A DNA stretch of 35,226 bases from JBEBSD01 sp040394475 (GCA_040394475.1 JBEBSD010000064.1:1-35226); one strand, 5' to 3'. Counted from the stretch's first letter, positions 7,179 through 14,630 are shown. Numbers and translations are program-made. Notes: a model not told the origin generated them from the letters alone.

Positions 7179-9134
7179 CTAGAAATGCCATCTGACAAAC
7201 GCCTCCATGGCTTCGTATTCGGCGAGACCGAGCGCGTTGTAGAGCTTGGCGGTGCCGCCGTTCCGTTCCTCGGCACGCTGCCAGAATTCACGTGAATCTT
7301 CGCCCTGGAACACGACCCCGTCTTTTTGTGACTGGTGTTTGAAAATGCCGTAGCGTTTTTTCAGCACCTGATCGGGGCTCATGGGAACGGCCATTTCAAT
7401 TTCATAAATATCCCATTCCGCCCAGGCGCCCCGGTAAAGCCATACCCAGCAATGCTCCATGTAATCGTTGGCCTTCACTTTTTGCAGCGCGGCTTCAATG
7501 GTATCCCAGCAAACTTTATGGGTGCCGTGCGGATCGGCAAAGTCGCCGGCAGCATAAATCTGGTGCGGTTTGATCTGATCAATGATCTGTGCGACGATAT
7601 TAATATCCTCAGAACCGATGGGTTTTTTCTGGATGGACCCGGTTTCGTAGAACGGCAGATCCAGGAAGTGCACATTCGTATCCGGAATCCCGACAAAACG
7701 AGCGGTCGATTTGGCCTCCCCGCGGCGTATGAGTCCCTTGACTTTACGGACTGCCGGAGAATCGATTTCACTGTCTTTATGCTTCAGGAATGCCCGGGCT
7801 TCGTCAAACAGCTGGGTGGCATCGTTATCGACAATCCCGAACTCCTTGTTGAAATCCACTACAAATTCCATAAACCGGGCCGCTTCGTCATCGGCTACGG
7901 CGATATTGCCGGAAGTCTGGTAGGCAACATGGACCTCGTGTCCCTGATCTACCAGGCGCTGGAAGGTCCCCCCCATTGAAATGATGTCGTCGTCGGGATG
8001 CGGGCTGAAAATAAGCACCCGTTTCTGCGCCGGATCTCTCCGTTCCGGGCGGTTGCTGTCATCGGCATTGGGTTTGCCGCCCGGCCAGCCGGTAATGGTA
8101 TGCTGGAGTTCGTTGAACACCTTGGTGTTAATATCATAAGACGAGCCGTGAAGCGCCAGCAAATCGCTCATCCCGTTATCGTTGTAATCCTTGTCCGTAA
8201 GTTTCAGAATAGGCTTGCGCAATAATTGAGACAAAAAGGTTGTGGCCTTTTTAACCATCTTGTTGTCCCATTCGATCGTATCGACGGCCCAGGGAGATTT
8301 GACACGGGTCAACTCGAAAGCGGCGTGCTGATCGATAATAAAGGTAGCATTCCGGTGCGTCTGCAGATAGGAAGCAGGGTTCCGTTCCGTAACCGTCCCT
8401 TCGACAGCCGCCTGGATAACAGCGGCTTTGCGCTCACCCCAAGCCAGCAGCACGATGCGTTTCGCATTCAGGATGGTGGTAATCCCCATAGTAATGGCCT
8501 TGCGGGGAACTTTATGCAGTCCGCCGAACTCTGTGGCCGCGGCGGCCCTGGTGGAATGATCCAGGGTAATCAGACGGGTATGGGAATTGATCAGCGAGCC
8601 CGGCTCGTTAAAACCGATATGACCGTTCCCTCCGATACCGAGCAATTGAAAATCAAGTCCGCCTATTTCTTCAATATGCTGTTCGTACGTTTTACAAAAT
8701 TCCTGGATCCGATTGGCCGGCAGGGTGCCGTCAGGCAAGTGAAAGTTCTCAGCAGGAATGTCCACATGGTCAAAAAGCTGTTCTTTCATAAAGCGATGGT
8801 AGCTGTAGATCGAATCAGGCTCCATCGGGTAGTACTCGTCCAGGTTGAAGGACACTACATTGGCAAAACTTAATCCTTCCTCCCGGTGGATTCTGACCAG
8901 TTCGGCATAAACCGTCTTCGGAGACGAGCCGGTGGCCAGCCCCAGGATACAGGGCTTCCCTTCCAACTGCTTCTGCCGGATCAGATCGGCAATTTCACGG
9001 GCAACTGCACGGGAAGCATCCTTGGAATCCGCATAAATATGGGTTGGGATTTTTTCATAGGTAATGGGCTGTCCGATACTATTAATCTCGGAGAGCGTCA
9101 GGGTAACCGGAGTGGTTGGGGCATTTCGATTCAT
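7179..9134 (-). CDS. nagB: Glucosamine-6-phosphate deaminase fused to LmbE/PIG-L domain
   Basis: The 651-residue protein starts at the ATG 9132-9134. An in-frame TTG two codons upstream is less likely. Residues about 20-285 are NagB: ATGSSPKTVYAEL substrate loop, NLDEYYPM with the catalytic aspartate, and GIGGNGHIGFNEPGS. After a roughly 80-residue linker, residues about 370-650 are an LmbE/PIG-L N-deacetylase-like domain with the metal motif HPDDD (379-383) and a later DPHGTH histidine motif. NagB converts glucosamine-6-phosphate to fructose-6-phosphate and ammonia. The second domain suggests a deacetylation step on a related amino sugar, although its substrate is not known. The double-length form occurs in Bacteroidota. 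It is monocistronic between two hairpin-bounded neighbours. Confidence 0.92.
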   Translation of the reverse strand: MNRNAPTTPVTLTLSEINSIGQPITYEKIPTHIYADSKDASRAVAREIADLIRQKQLEGKPCILGLATGSSPKTVYAELVRIHREEGLSFANVVSFNLDEYYPMEPDSIYSYHRFMKEQLFDHVDIPAENFHLPDGTLPANRIQEFCKTYEQHIEEIGGLDFQLLGIGGNGHIGFNEPGSLINSHTRLITLDHSTRAAAATEFGGLHKVPRKAITMGITTILNAKRIVLLAWGERKAAVIQAAVEGTVTERNPASYLQTHRNATFIIDQHAAFELTRVKSPWAVDTIEWDNKMVKKATTFLSQLLRKPILKLTDKDYNDNGMSDLLALHGSSYDINTKVFNELQHTITGWPGGKPNADDSNRPERRDPAQKRVLIFSPHPDDDIISMGGTFQRLVDQGHEVHVAYQTSGNIAVADDEAARFMEFVVDFNKEFGIVDNDATQLFDEARAFLKHKDSEIDSPAVRKVKGLIRRGEAKSTARFVGIPDTNVHFLDLPFYETGSIQKKPIGSEDINIVAQIIDQIKPHQIYAAGDFADPHGTHKVCWDTIEAALQKVKANDYMEHCWVWLYRGAWAEWDIYEIEMAVPMSPDQVLKKRYGIFKHQSQKDGVVFQGEDSREFWQRAEERNGGTAKLYNALGLAEYEAMEAFVRWHF

Positions 9135-9223
9135 AGACAATAATTAGGACTGAGTGAAGCGGTTTAAAAGCAGCGGGTACCGGGTTGGATGGCAGACATA
9201 CAACAGGGTAATATGCTAACGTA

Positions 9224-9231
9224 CAAAAATA
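9224..9231 (-). promoter_or_regulatory. Putative -7 element of the nagB fusion gene
   Basis: The minus strand reads TATTTTTG, an exact TAnnTTTG match, about 90 bases before the ATG. It lies in the AT-rich 239-base region shared with the divergent glyA. No clear -33 element was found. Confidence 0.35.
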
Positions 9232-9318
9232 GTTTTATTTCATGTGTTTTTAAATTTTTTTAATAAAAACAGCGTGCGACTTTCCGCCTTTTCTTTTTAA
9301 TACTTGCAAATTAAGCTC

Positions 9319-9326
9319 TATTTTTG
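9319..9326 (+). promoter_or_regulatory. Putative -7 element of glyA
   Basis: TATTTTTG matches TAnnTTTG exactly, about 48 bases upstream of the glyA ATG. A TTG at 9304-9306 is only 12 bases away, too close for a standard -33, so only the -7 element is proposed. Confidence 0.35.
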
Positions 9327-9373
9327 TGTTTCATTTACAAAAATCCGTTGTAATCCCATTATTTTAGCTTTAT

Positions 9374-10672
9374 ATGTCCATTCTAACAACGCATGCCCGC
9401 GACACCCGGGTGTTTGATTTGATCCGCAAAGAGTTGCACCGTCAGGAGTCGGGAATCGAACTCATTGCTTCCGAAAATTTCACTTCTCCCCAGGTAATGG
9501 AGGCGGCGGGCAGCGTCCTGACGAATAAGTACGCAGAAGGACTTCCGGGAAAGCGCTATTATGGCGGCTGCGAGGTGGTCGACGAAGTCGAGCAACTGGC
9601 TATCGACCGGGCAAAGGAGCTTTTTGGGGCGACGTGGGCCAATGTGCAGCCGCATTCCGGGGCGCAGGCCAATACCGCTGTATTTCTTTCCTGTCTGAAT
9701 CCCGGCGACAAGATCCTGGGGTTTGATTTGTCGCATGGCGGCCATTTGTCCCACGGATCGGCGGTCAATATTTCCGGAAAATATTTTCAGCCTACCTTTT
9801 ATGGTGTTGAACAGGAAACCGGGCTGATCGACTGGGACAAGGTGGAGGCGAAAGCGGTTGCTGAAAAGCCGAAGCTGATTATCTGCGGGGCCTCGGCTTA
9901 TAGCCGCGACTGGGATTATGCCCGGCTGCGTGCCATTGCCGACCAGGTAGGAGCCATTTTGCTGGCGGATATTGCACATCCGGCGGGATTGATCGCCAAA
10001 GGGCTGCTCAGCGATCCGTTCGATCATTGCCATGTCGTTTCTACCACTACCCATAAGACCTTGCGCGGTCCCCGGGGCGGGCTCATCATGCTGCGCCACG
10101 ATTTCGAAAATCCGTTCGGTATCAAAACGGCCAAGGGCAAACTCCGCACGATGTCTTCGTTACTGGATTCTGCCGTATTTCCGGGTACCCAGGGCGGTCC
10201 CCTGGAGCATATCATCGCTGCAAAGGCCGTGGCTTTTGGGGAGGCACTTTCCGAATCTTATTATAACTATGCGGTCCAGGTGCAGAAAAATGCCCAGGCG
10301 ATGGCGAAAGCGTTCCTGACCAAAGGGTATCAGATCAGTTCCGGAGGAACTGACAACCACCTGATGCTGATTGACCTGCGTTCTAAAGGTGATCAGCACC
10401 TTACAGGAAAGCTGGCAGAAAATACGCTGATCAAGGCCGATATCACCATTAATAAAAATATGGTTCCGTTCGATGACCGCCCGCCGATGATTTCTTCCGG
10501 GATCCGTGTCGGAACAGCCGCCGTTACCACACGCGGTATGCTGGAAGCAGATATGGAACGTATCGTTGCATTGATTGATACCGTATTGACCCACCACGAC
10601 GACGAACACCGGATCGCCTCCGTAAAATCGGAAGTGAACCAGTGGATGCAGCAGTTTCCGCTGTATTCCTGA
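9374..10672 (+). CDS. glyA: Serine hydroxymethyltransferase
   Basis: The 432-residue enzyme is a complete SHMT. It shows the N-terminal IELIASENFTSPQVMEA segment, GYxxGLPGKRYYGGCEVVDEVE-like tetrahydrofolate/PLP contacts, and the PLP lysine Lys228 in VVSTTTHKTLRGPRGG. The reaction transfers the serine hydroxymethyl group to tetrahydrofolate, giving glycine and 5,10-methylene-tetrahydrofolate, in the cytoplasm as a PLP-bound dimer or tetramer. The length is normal for bacteria. The gene has its own upstream -7 element and ends at an unusually long hairpin, so it is probably transcribed alone. No glycine riboswitch or PurR-like site was recognised. Confidence 0.98.
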   Translation: MSILTTHARDTRVFDLIRKELHRQESGIELIASENFTSPQVMEAAGSVLTNKYAEGLPGKRYYGGCEVVDEVEQLAIDRAKELFGATWANVQPHSGAQANTAVFLSCLNPGDKILGFDLSHGGHLSHGSAVNISGKYFQPTFYGVEQETGLIDWDKVEAKAVAEKPKLIICGASAYSRDWDYARLRAIADQVGAILLADIAHPAGLIAKGLLSDPFDHCHVVSTTTHKTLRGPRGGLIMLRHDFENPFGIKTAKGKLRTMSSLLDSAVFPGTQGGPLEHIIAAKAVAFGEALSESYYNYAVQVQKNAQAMAKAFLTKGYQISSGGTDNHLMLIDLRSKGDQHLTGKLAENTLIKADITINKNMVPFDDRPPMISSGIRVGTAAVTTRGMLEADMERIVALIDTVLTHHDDEHRIASVKSEVNQWMQQFPLYS

Positions 10673-10688
10673 GCTGATAGCTGACTGG

Positions 10689-10741
10689 AACATATGAAAC
10701 CGGGCCGCTCCAACATAAGGGGCGGCCCGGTTTCATATGTT
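10689..10741. terminator. 23-bp-stem bidirectional terminator
   Basis: The arms at 10689-10711 and 10719-10741 pair over 23 base pairs with only one G-T wobble, around a 7-base loop (AACATAA). It lies between the convergent glyA and glycerophosphodiesterase genes. Each arm begins or ends with AACATATGAAACC or its complement. No T-run is needed for a hairpin of this strength. Confidence 0.75.
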
Positions 10742-10760
10742 ACGTTGCTGTTGAAAGCGT

Positions 10761-10782
10761 TTATGAGTTATGAGTTATGAGT
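10761..10782. repeat. Three-unit TTATGAG microrepeat
   Basis: The heptamer TTATGAG is repeated three times in tandem immediately after the glyA terminator, followed by TTGTAACG. It is short, non-coding and of unknown role. Heptameric intergenic repeats of this kind can expand by slippage. Confidence 0.5.
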
Positions 10783-10840
10783 TGTAACGTTAGTGGGTTT
10801 ACAGTTTTGGGTGCGGAGGGGGCGTTTGAGTCGAGTTAAT

Positions 10841-11809
10841 TCAGCCTTGGGGAAGTGATTTGAAATAGGAGCTTTTGCTGCTTTTCTTTTGCATAAAGGA
10901 GCGGAGTGCTTCTCCGGCTTCGATGCCCAGATCGGTTTCAATTATATCCGTGCCTTGCTGTACCATTTCACGGTATTGACGCCTGAGTTGCCTGCGGGCG
11001 GTCTTTCCTTCGGTATACGCCTTATCCAGGGTCCGTGAACTTCCCCGGATGCAGAGGACTTTCCGTTCGTGCAGTTTTGTGAAAATAGTGGTGTCTTTTA
11101 CGGCAGTGTGGGTAATAAAGGCCATGACGTTGTCCCAGGGAATGCCGGTTCGTTCGAAATTCAACAGGGCTTCTGTATCCGGGATCATTACTTCCATGAG
11201 AATGTCCTTGTCCATCGCGTAACATTTTCGGGCATCTTCCAGGCTGTAAATGATCAGTGTCGCCCAGGCTTGCGCCCCGTGTTCCTGGATTTTTTTCACC
11301 CTTGCTTCCACCGGGACATCTTTTTGATCGATCACCAGCAGGGTTTTTCCTTTAGCCCACCGGATTGCTTCGTCCAGCGTCGGGATGGTGTGGGCGGTCA
11401 GCGCCCCCTCGCTATCTTTCAGCCGCAGCCTTTTCAGCTCGTCCAGCGTATGCTCCGAAACTTTTCCGGTTCCGTTACTGGTCCTTTCAAGTGTAGGGTC
11501 GTGCATCAGGACAATGGCGCTGTCCCGGGTGTACCGCGGATCTATTTCCAGGATAGACCACGTATGCGCAAGCGTGTTCTCAAAGGTAGGAATGCAATTT
11601 TCAGGGAACCCTTTCCGGGTGCCGCCGCGATGGGTGCTGATAAACGGTATCCGGTCAGGGGAATACCGCAGAAAATCCTTAAGGGCTTCCGGATCAGGGG
11701 CAGCGATGCAGTGGAGTTTGTCTTTCGGGGGAAAGGCCAGGGCGGCTAAAACCAGTATCCCTGTCAGGAGCGTCAATGTGCCGGAAATCGGTTTTCGGGT
11801 GCTTTTCAT
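10841..11809 (-). CDS. Exported glycerophosphodiester phosphodiesterase
   Basis: The product is about 322 residues from the ATG 11807-11809, which gives a clean signal or anchor (MKSTRKPISGTLTLLTGILVLAALAFPP). An ATG at 11831-11833 adds eight residues and overlaps the acetyltransferase stop. The catalytic GDPD features are in order: STHRGG (first active-site histidine), PENCIPTFENTL, EIDPRYTRD (metal-binding Glu/Asp), MHDPTLERTSNG (second histidine) and IPTLDEAIRWAKGKTLLVIDQK. The enzyme hydrolyses glycerophosphodiesters to glycerol-3-phosphate and an alcohol outside the cytoplasm. It is the last gene of a three-gene operon with the GNAT and LLM genes. The partners do not point to a shared pathway. 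Confidence 0.9.
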   Translation of the reverse strand: MKSTRKPISGTLTLLTGILVLAALAFPPKDKLHCIAAPDPEALKDFLRYSPDRIPFISTHRGGTRKGFPENCIPTFENTLAHTWSILEIDPRYTRDSAIVLMHDPTLERTSNGTGKVSEHTLDELKRLRLKDSEGALTAHTIPTLDEAIRWAKGKTLLVIDQKDVPVEARVKKIQEHGAQAWATLIIYSLEDARKCYAMDKDILMEVMIPDTEALLNFERTGIPWDNVMAFITHTAVKDTTIFTKLHERKVLCIRGSSRTLDKAYTEGKTARRQLRRQYREMVQQGTDIIETDLGIEAGEALRSFMQKKSSKSSYFKSLPQG

Positions 11810-11825
11810 GGGGGTCGGGATTCGT

Positions 11826-12218
11826 TTACTCATCCAGGTAAAACGCATATTCGTGCCGGGTCATACCGATTTTGGCGTAATATTCCCGGGCTTTGGGGGC
11901 TGCCAGCAGAATGAGCCTGGCCTTTGGCGCTGCTTGTTTCGTCTGCTGGATTAATGCCTTTCCAATGCCCTGGTGCTGGTAGCCGGCATCTACCGCCAGC
12001 TCCGATACATAGGTGCAGTAGGCGAAATCCGTAAGGGCTCTGCAAACGCCGATCAGGCGCCCGTTTTCACGCGCGGTCACAATCAGCGTGGCGTTGGCAA
12101 GCATCGCTGCCAGCGTTTCGGCAGCGTCTACAGGCCGGCGCTCGCCCAGGGTGGAGCGTATCAGTACCTCGCGGAATTCCTGTACCGGAAGGTCGTTTTC
12201 GATCTGGTAGGTAAGCAT
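11826..12218 (-). CDS. GNAT-family N-acetyltransferase
   Basis: The 130-residue protein is a small single-domain GNAT enzyme. The acetyl-CoA-binding motif A is visible as ELAVDAGYQHQGIGKALIQQTKQ, with the preceding strand YCTYVSELAV and the C-terminal APKAREYYAKIGMTRHEYAFYL segment that closes the fold. It transfers an acetyl group to an amine of a small molecule or protein; the acceptor cannot be predicted. The gene follows the LLM oxidoreductase by 12 bases and touches the phosphodiesterase gene, so the three are cotranscribed. The length is at the short end of the family but complete. Confidence 0.9.
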   Translation of the reverse strand: MLTYQIENDLPVQEFREVLIRSTLGERRPVDAAETLAAMLANATLIVTARENGRLIGVCRALTDFAYCTYVSELAVDAGYQHQGIGKALIQQTKQAAPKARLILLAAPKAREYYAKIGMTRHEYAFYLDE

Positions 12219-12230
12219 GCGGTCGGATAG

Positions 12231-13223
12231 TCAGTTCACGGCATCGTTCACAATGGTATAGGATGCCAGCCTGGCTTCCTGGTCATAAATATGACTGGTA
12301 ATCATCAGCTCGTCGAAGGGAATATGCGCCCGGAACTTCAGGAACTGCTTTCGGAGGCTGTCTTTTGCGCCGATAAAGGTATAGGCGGTCATGCGGGAAA
12401 CAGCATTTTCAATTTCCGGTGTCCAGTAGGGTTCCAGTGACGGGACTGGCGGCTGCAGCGGCTGCCGCAGATTGGTGACAATACCGGCAAACATCCGGAA
12501 CATACTCGTCGACAGTACAAAGGCTTCCTGGTCGGTTTCCGCACCGAAAGCATTGACACATACGATCACATACGGCTTATCCAACTGGTCGGACGGTTGA
12601 AACTCCCTCCGGTAAATCGCGACAGCCTCTTCACACATAGCCGGTGCGAAATGGGCCGCAAACGCATACGGCAAGCCGAGACGGGCCGCCAGGTGGGCGC
12701 TATCGGTGCTGGAGCCAAGTATCCACAGCGGAATGTCCAGTCCTTCCCCGGGAAAAGCCCTGACTTTTGTGTCGGGGTCATCATTCTGAAAATAGTCCTT
12801 GAGTTCGCCGATATCCGAGGGGAAGCTGAAGGCCGTGTTCATGTTGCTGCGGCGAAGCGCCATGGCCGTAAGCTGGTCGGTACCCGGCGCCCGCCCCAAT
12901 CCCAGATCGATCCGGCCCGGGTAAAGCGTTTCAAGCGTGCCGAATTGCTCGGCAATCACCAGGGGCGAATGGTTGGGAAGCATAATGCCGCCCGACCCGA
13001 CCCGGATCGTACGGGTTGCCCCGGCTACGTGGCCAATCAACACGGCGGTTGCAGCGCTTGCGATATGGGGCATATTATGGTGTTCGGCCAGCCAGATACG
13101 CCGGAAGCCGAGTTTTTCAACATGTTGTGCTACGGCTACGGTACCCTGAATAGCCTGTGCGGCGTTGCTGTCCTGTACAACAACAGCCAGGTCCAAAGCA
13201 GAAAGCGGGATAGATTGAGACAT
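12231..13223 (-). CDS. LLM-class flavin-dependent oxidoreductase
   Basis: The 330-residue product starts at the ATG 13221-13223 (MSQSIPLSALDLAVV); five upstream in-frame residues are unlikely. It has a luciferase-like monooxygenase TIM barrel: FRRIWLAEHHNMPHIASAA, TIRVGSGGIMLPNHSPLVIAEQFGTLETLYPGRIDLGLGRAPGTD, and LWILGSSTDSAHLAARLGLPYAFA. The last two are the phosphate/FMN region and the domain-closing strand of the YhbW-like subgroup. Such enzymes use reduced flavin and oxygen, but the substrate of this subgroup is unknown. It is the first gene of the operon with the GNAT and the phosphodiesterase, and lies beside the RAYT island. Confidence 0.93.
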   Translation of the reverse strand: MSQSIPLSALDLAVVVQDSNAAQAIQGTVAVAQHVEKLGFRRIWLAEHHNMPHIASAATAVLIGHVAGATRTIRVGSGGIMLPNHSPLVIAEQFGTLETLYPGRIDLGLGRAPGTDQLTAMALRRSNMNTAFSFPSDIGELKDYFQNDDPDTKVRAFPGEGLDIPLWILGSSTDSAHLAARLGLPYAFAAHFAPAMCEEAVAIYRREFQPSDQLDKPYVIVCVNAFGAETDQEAFVLSTSMFRMFAGIVTNLRQPLQPPVPSLEPYWTPEIENAVSRMTAYTFIGAKDSLRKQFLKFRAHIPFDELMITSHIYDQEARLASYTIVNDAVN

Positions 13224-13308
13224 AAAGGTGCATATCACTGTTAATGCTAGTAATACATATTTAAGAGGGTTTCTGTTCCTTTTTGGAATGAAATGAAATT
13301 CTCCTGGG

Positions 13309-13368
13309 CAGTCGGCGATCGGTAATCAGCCATCGGCAGTCGGCTATCAGTAATCGGCTATCAGAAAT
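13309..13368. repeat. Left outer imperfect repeat of the RAYT island
   Basis: About four imperfect units of roughly 14 bases based on (G)TAATCGGCTATCAG occupy this stretch. The same motif in opposite orientation (CTGATATCCGACC, CCGATAGCC) recurs at about 14452-14622 on the other side of the transposase gene. The repeats are non-coding and bracket the island in inverted orientation. Confidence 0.6.
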
Positions 13369-13493
13369 CAGCGCTCACCCCGATTTGCAATCGGGGTGTT
13401 TCCGGTTCAACGCGCTTTAATTCACTCAGCGCTCACCTCGATTTGCAATCGGGGTGTTTCCGGTTTAGCGTTTTCAACGCGATTTAATTCACT
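13369..13493. repeat. Two direct REP-like units downstream of RAYT
   Basis: Two direct repeats (13369-13426 and 13427-13493) each carry the head CAGCGCTCA, a hairpin with arms CACCCCGATT and AATCGGGGTG around TGC, then GTTTCCGGTT and a tail ending CGCGnTTTAATTCACT. The first hairpin (13376-13398) is perfect over 10 bp. The second (13434-13456) has one G-T wobble. The second unit has a 9-base insertion and runs up to the transposase stop codon. The arrangement of palindrome plus conserved flanking head is that of REP elements mobilised by RAYT proteins. Confidence 0.8.
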
Positions 13494-14041
13494 CATATAA
13501 ATTCAATATCCAACAAGCCCATCATTCCGGCATAGTTTCGTGCAGAACTGAATAAATAATGTTCAGCTTCTTCAACAATCATGGCTCTGACAGGGTTTTG
13601 GTGAATGTAACTGAGTTTGGTTGTTATAAAATTATGGCTAAAACATTCTTCTGCATGGTTTCCGTTTTGCCAAAAATGATATTCCATGACATTGGATTGA
13701 TACTTTGCAGCATACTTAAAACGGTAGAGCATCCATTCGCGCCGGCTTTCCGGTTCTGTCTGAATGGCTGCAGCAATTTGTTTGGCAGTGAATTTTTTAA
13801 AATCCCTTACAATATCAGACAAACGAAATCCCTCTTGGGCGGAAGCTATTAAATGTAGATGATTTGACATCAGGCACCAGCCATAGATAACCAGACCTTT
13901 ATGCTTTTGACAATATCGTAGAGCATCTATAATTTTCAGTTTGTGCTCCCTTCTTGTAAAAACATCAACCCAGTCTACAACGGTCATGGTCATGAAATGT
14001 ATTTCATTTTGGTTTCGAATATAATACTGTTGGGAGGCCAT
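13493..14041 (-). CDS. REP-associated tyrosine transposase (RAYT, Y1/IS200-like)
   Basis: The 182-residue protein is a single-domain HUH-type transposase. The metal-binding HUH motif is H61-L-H63 in WCLMSNHLHLIAS. The family block Y145-I-H-Q-N-P-V follows, after a KYQSNVMEYHFWQ segment, and the C-terminus has the usual YLFSSARNYAG. The nucleophilic tyrosine cannot be fixed with certainty by eye. RAYTs are domesticated relatives of IS200/IS605 TnpA. They are usually single-copy, not flanked by IS ends, and cleave and join REP palindromes as single-stranded DNA. REP-like palindromes lie within 200 bases on both sides. Part of its own 5' end is duplicated upstream. Start and length are normal for the family. 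Confidence 0.93.
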   Translation of the reverse strand: MASQQYYIRNQNEIHFMTMTVVDWVDVFTRREHKLKIIDALRYCQKHKGLVIYGWCLMSNHLHLIASAQEGFRLSDIVRDFKKFTAKQIAAAIQTEPESRREWMLYRFKYAAKYQSNVMEYHFWQNGNHAEECFSHNFITTKLSYIHQNPVRAMIVEEAEHYLFSSARNYAGMMGLLDIEFI

Positions 14042-14133
14042 ATAAGTGTGATTTAGGATGGTTGCATGGACGGATTAGTTTCATGAAGGTAACGGATTGA
14101 GTTGACTTTGCGTTATAAACGCAATGCTATGAG
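13984..14133. repeat. 150-bp duplication, copy A (includes RAYT 5' end)
   Basis: This segment recurs at 14163-14312 with an offset of 179 bases and only about three differences. It contains the first 19 codons of the transposase gene, its upstream region and one 33-base palindrome unit (14101-14133). Directly after it, at 14134-14146, a short CAGCGGGTGAGCG looks like a REP with its centre deleted, by comparison with the intact REP at the corresponding place after copy B. Confidence 0.9.
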
Positions 14134-14162
14134 CAGCGGGTGAGCGGGACGCCGACAACACA

Positions 14163-14220
14163 TCATGGTCATGAAATGTATTTCATTTTGGTTTCGAATA
14201 TAATACTGTTGGGAGGCCAT
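14163..14220 (-). pseudogene. Truncated duplicate of RAYT 5' end
   Basis: Read from the ATG at 14218-14220, the frame repeats the first 19 residues of the transposase (MASQQYYIRNQNEIHFMTM) and then diverges at the edge of the duplication. It lacks the HUH motif and cannot be functional. It is upstream of the intact gene and in the same orientation. Confidence 0.85.
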
Positions 14221-14312
14221 ATAAGTGTGATTTAGGATGGTTGCATGGACGGATTAGTTTCATGAGGGTAACGGATTGAGTTGACTTTGCGTTACAAACG
14301 CAATGCCATGAG
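14163..14312. repeat. 150-bp duplication, copy B
   Basis: This is a near-identical direct copy of 13984-14133, separated from it by 29 bases. It ends with a 33-base palindrome unit that is itself repeated in tandem next to it. The near-identity implies a recent duplication. Confidence 0.9.
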
Positions 14313-14345
14313 GTTGACTTTGCGTTATAAACGCAATACCATGAG
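14280..14345. repeat. Two tandem 33-bp units with TTGCGTT/AACGCAA palindrome
   Basis: Units at 14280-14312 and 14313-14345 (and a single copy at 14101-14133) read GTTGACTTTGCGTTA-y-AAACGCAATrCyATGAG. Each contains the arms TTGCGTT and AACGCAA around three bases (14287-14303, 14320-14336, 14108-14124). The sequence is unrelated to the CACCCCG palindrome, so it is a second palindrome family in the same island. Confidence 0.8.
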
Positions 14346-14368
14346 CACCCCGATTGCAAATCGGGGTG
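14346..14368. repeat. Inverted REP-like element upstream of RAYT
   Basis: Arms CACCCCGATT and AATCGGGGTG surround GCA, followed by AGCG. This is the reverse complement of the elements at 13376 and 13434: the loop is GCA instead of TGC and the CGCTCA head appears as TGAGCG on the right. The transposase gene is therefore bracketed by REPs in opposite orientation. Confidence 0.85.
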
Positions 14369-14409
14369 AGCGTTGCCGACAAACCTATAACGGTAGACCG
14401 CGGACTGTA

Positions 14410-14595
14410 TTACAGGCCGGTACCGGGATGGTCTGTGAGGACACAGACCATGGTGCCGACAGCCGATATCCGACCTCTGACAGCCAATTGCCGACAATCC
14501 GATTACAGGCCGGTACCGGGATGGTATGTGAGGACACAGACCATAGTGCCGACGGCTGATATCCGACCTCCGATAGCCGAAAGCTGACCTCCGAC
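14410..14595. repeat. Two 93-bp tandem repeats with third palindrome family
   Basis: Units begin TTACAGGCCGGTACCGGG at 14410 and 14503. Each carries a hairpin: arms ATGGTCTGTG and CACAGACCAT around AGGA at 14428-14451 (perfect), and the same with one mismatch at 14521-14544. The second half of each unit consists of the CCGATATCCGACCTC-type degenerate repeat, which continues to about 14622. No protein is encoded convincingly; frames across it are low-complexity. Confidence 0.8.
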
Positions 14596-14630
14596 AGCCG
14601 ATATCCGACCTCCGATAGCCGGGAAATAAT

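Noticed and set aside
14183..14559. Open frames across the repeats between the RAYT and methyltransferase genes
   Set aside because: They run through tandem palindromic repeats, encode low-complexity peptides and change with repeat number, so they are not genes.
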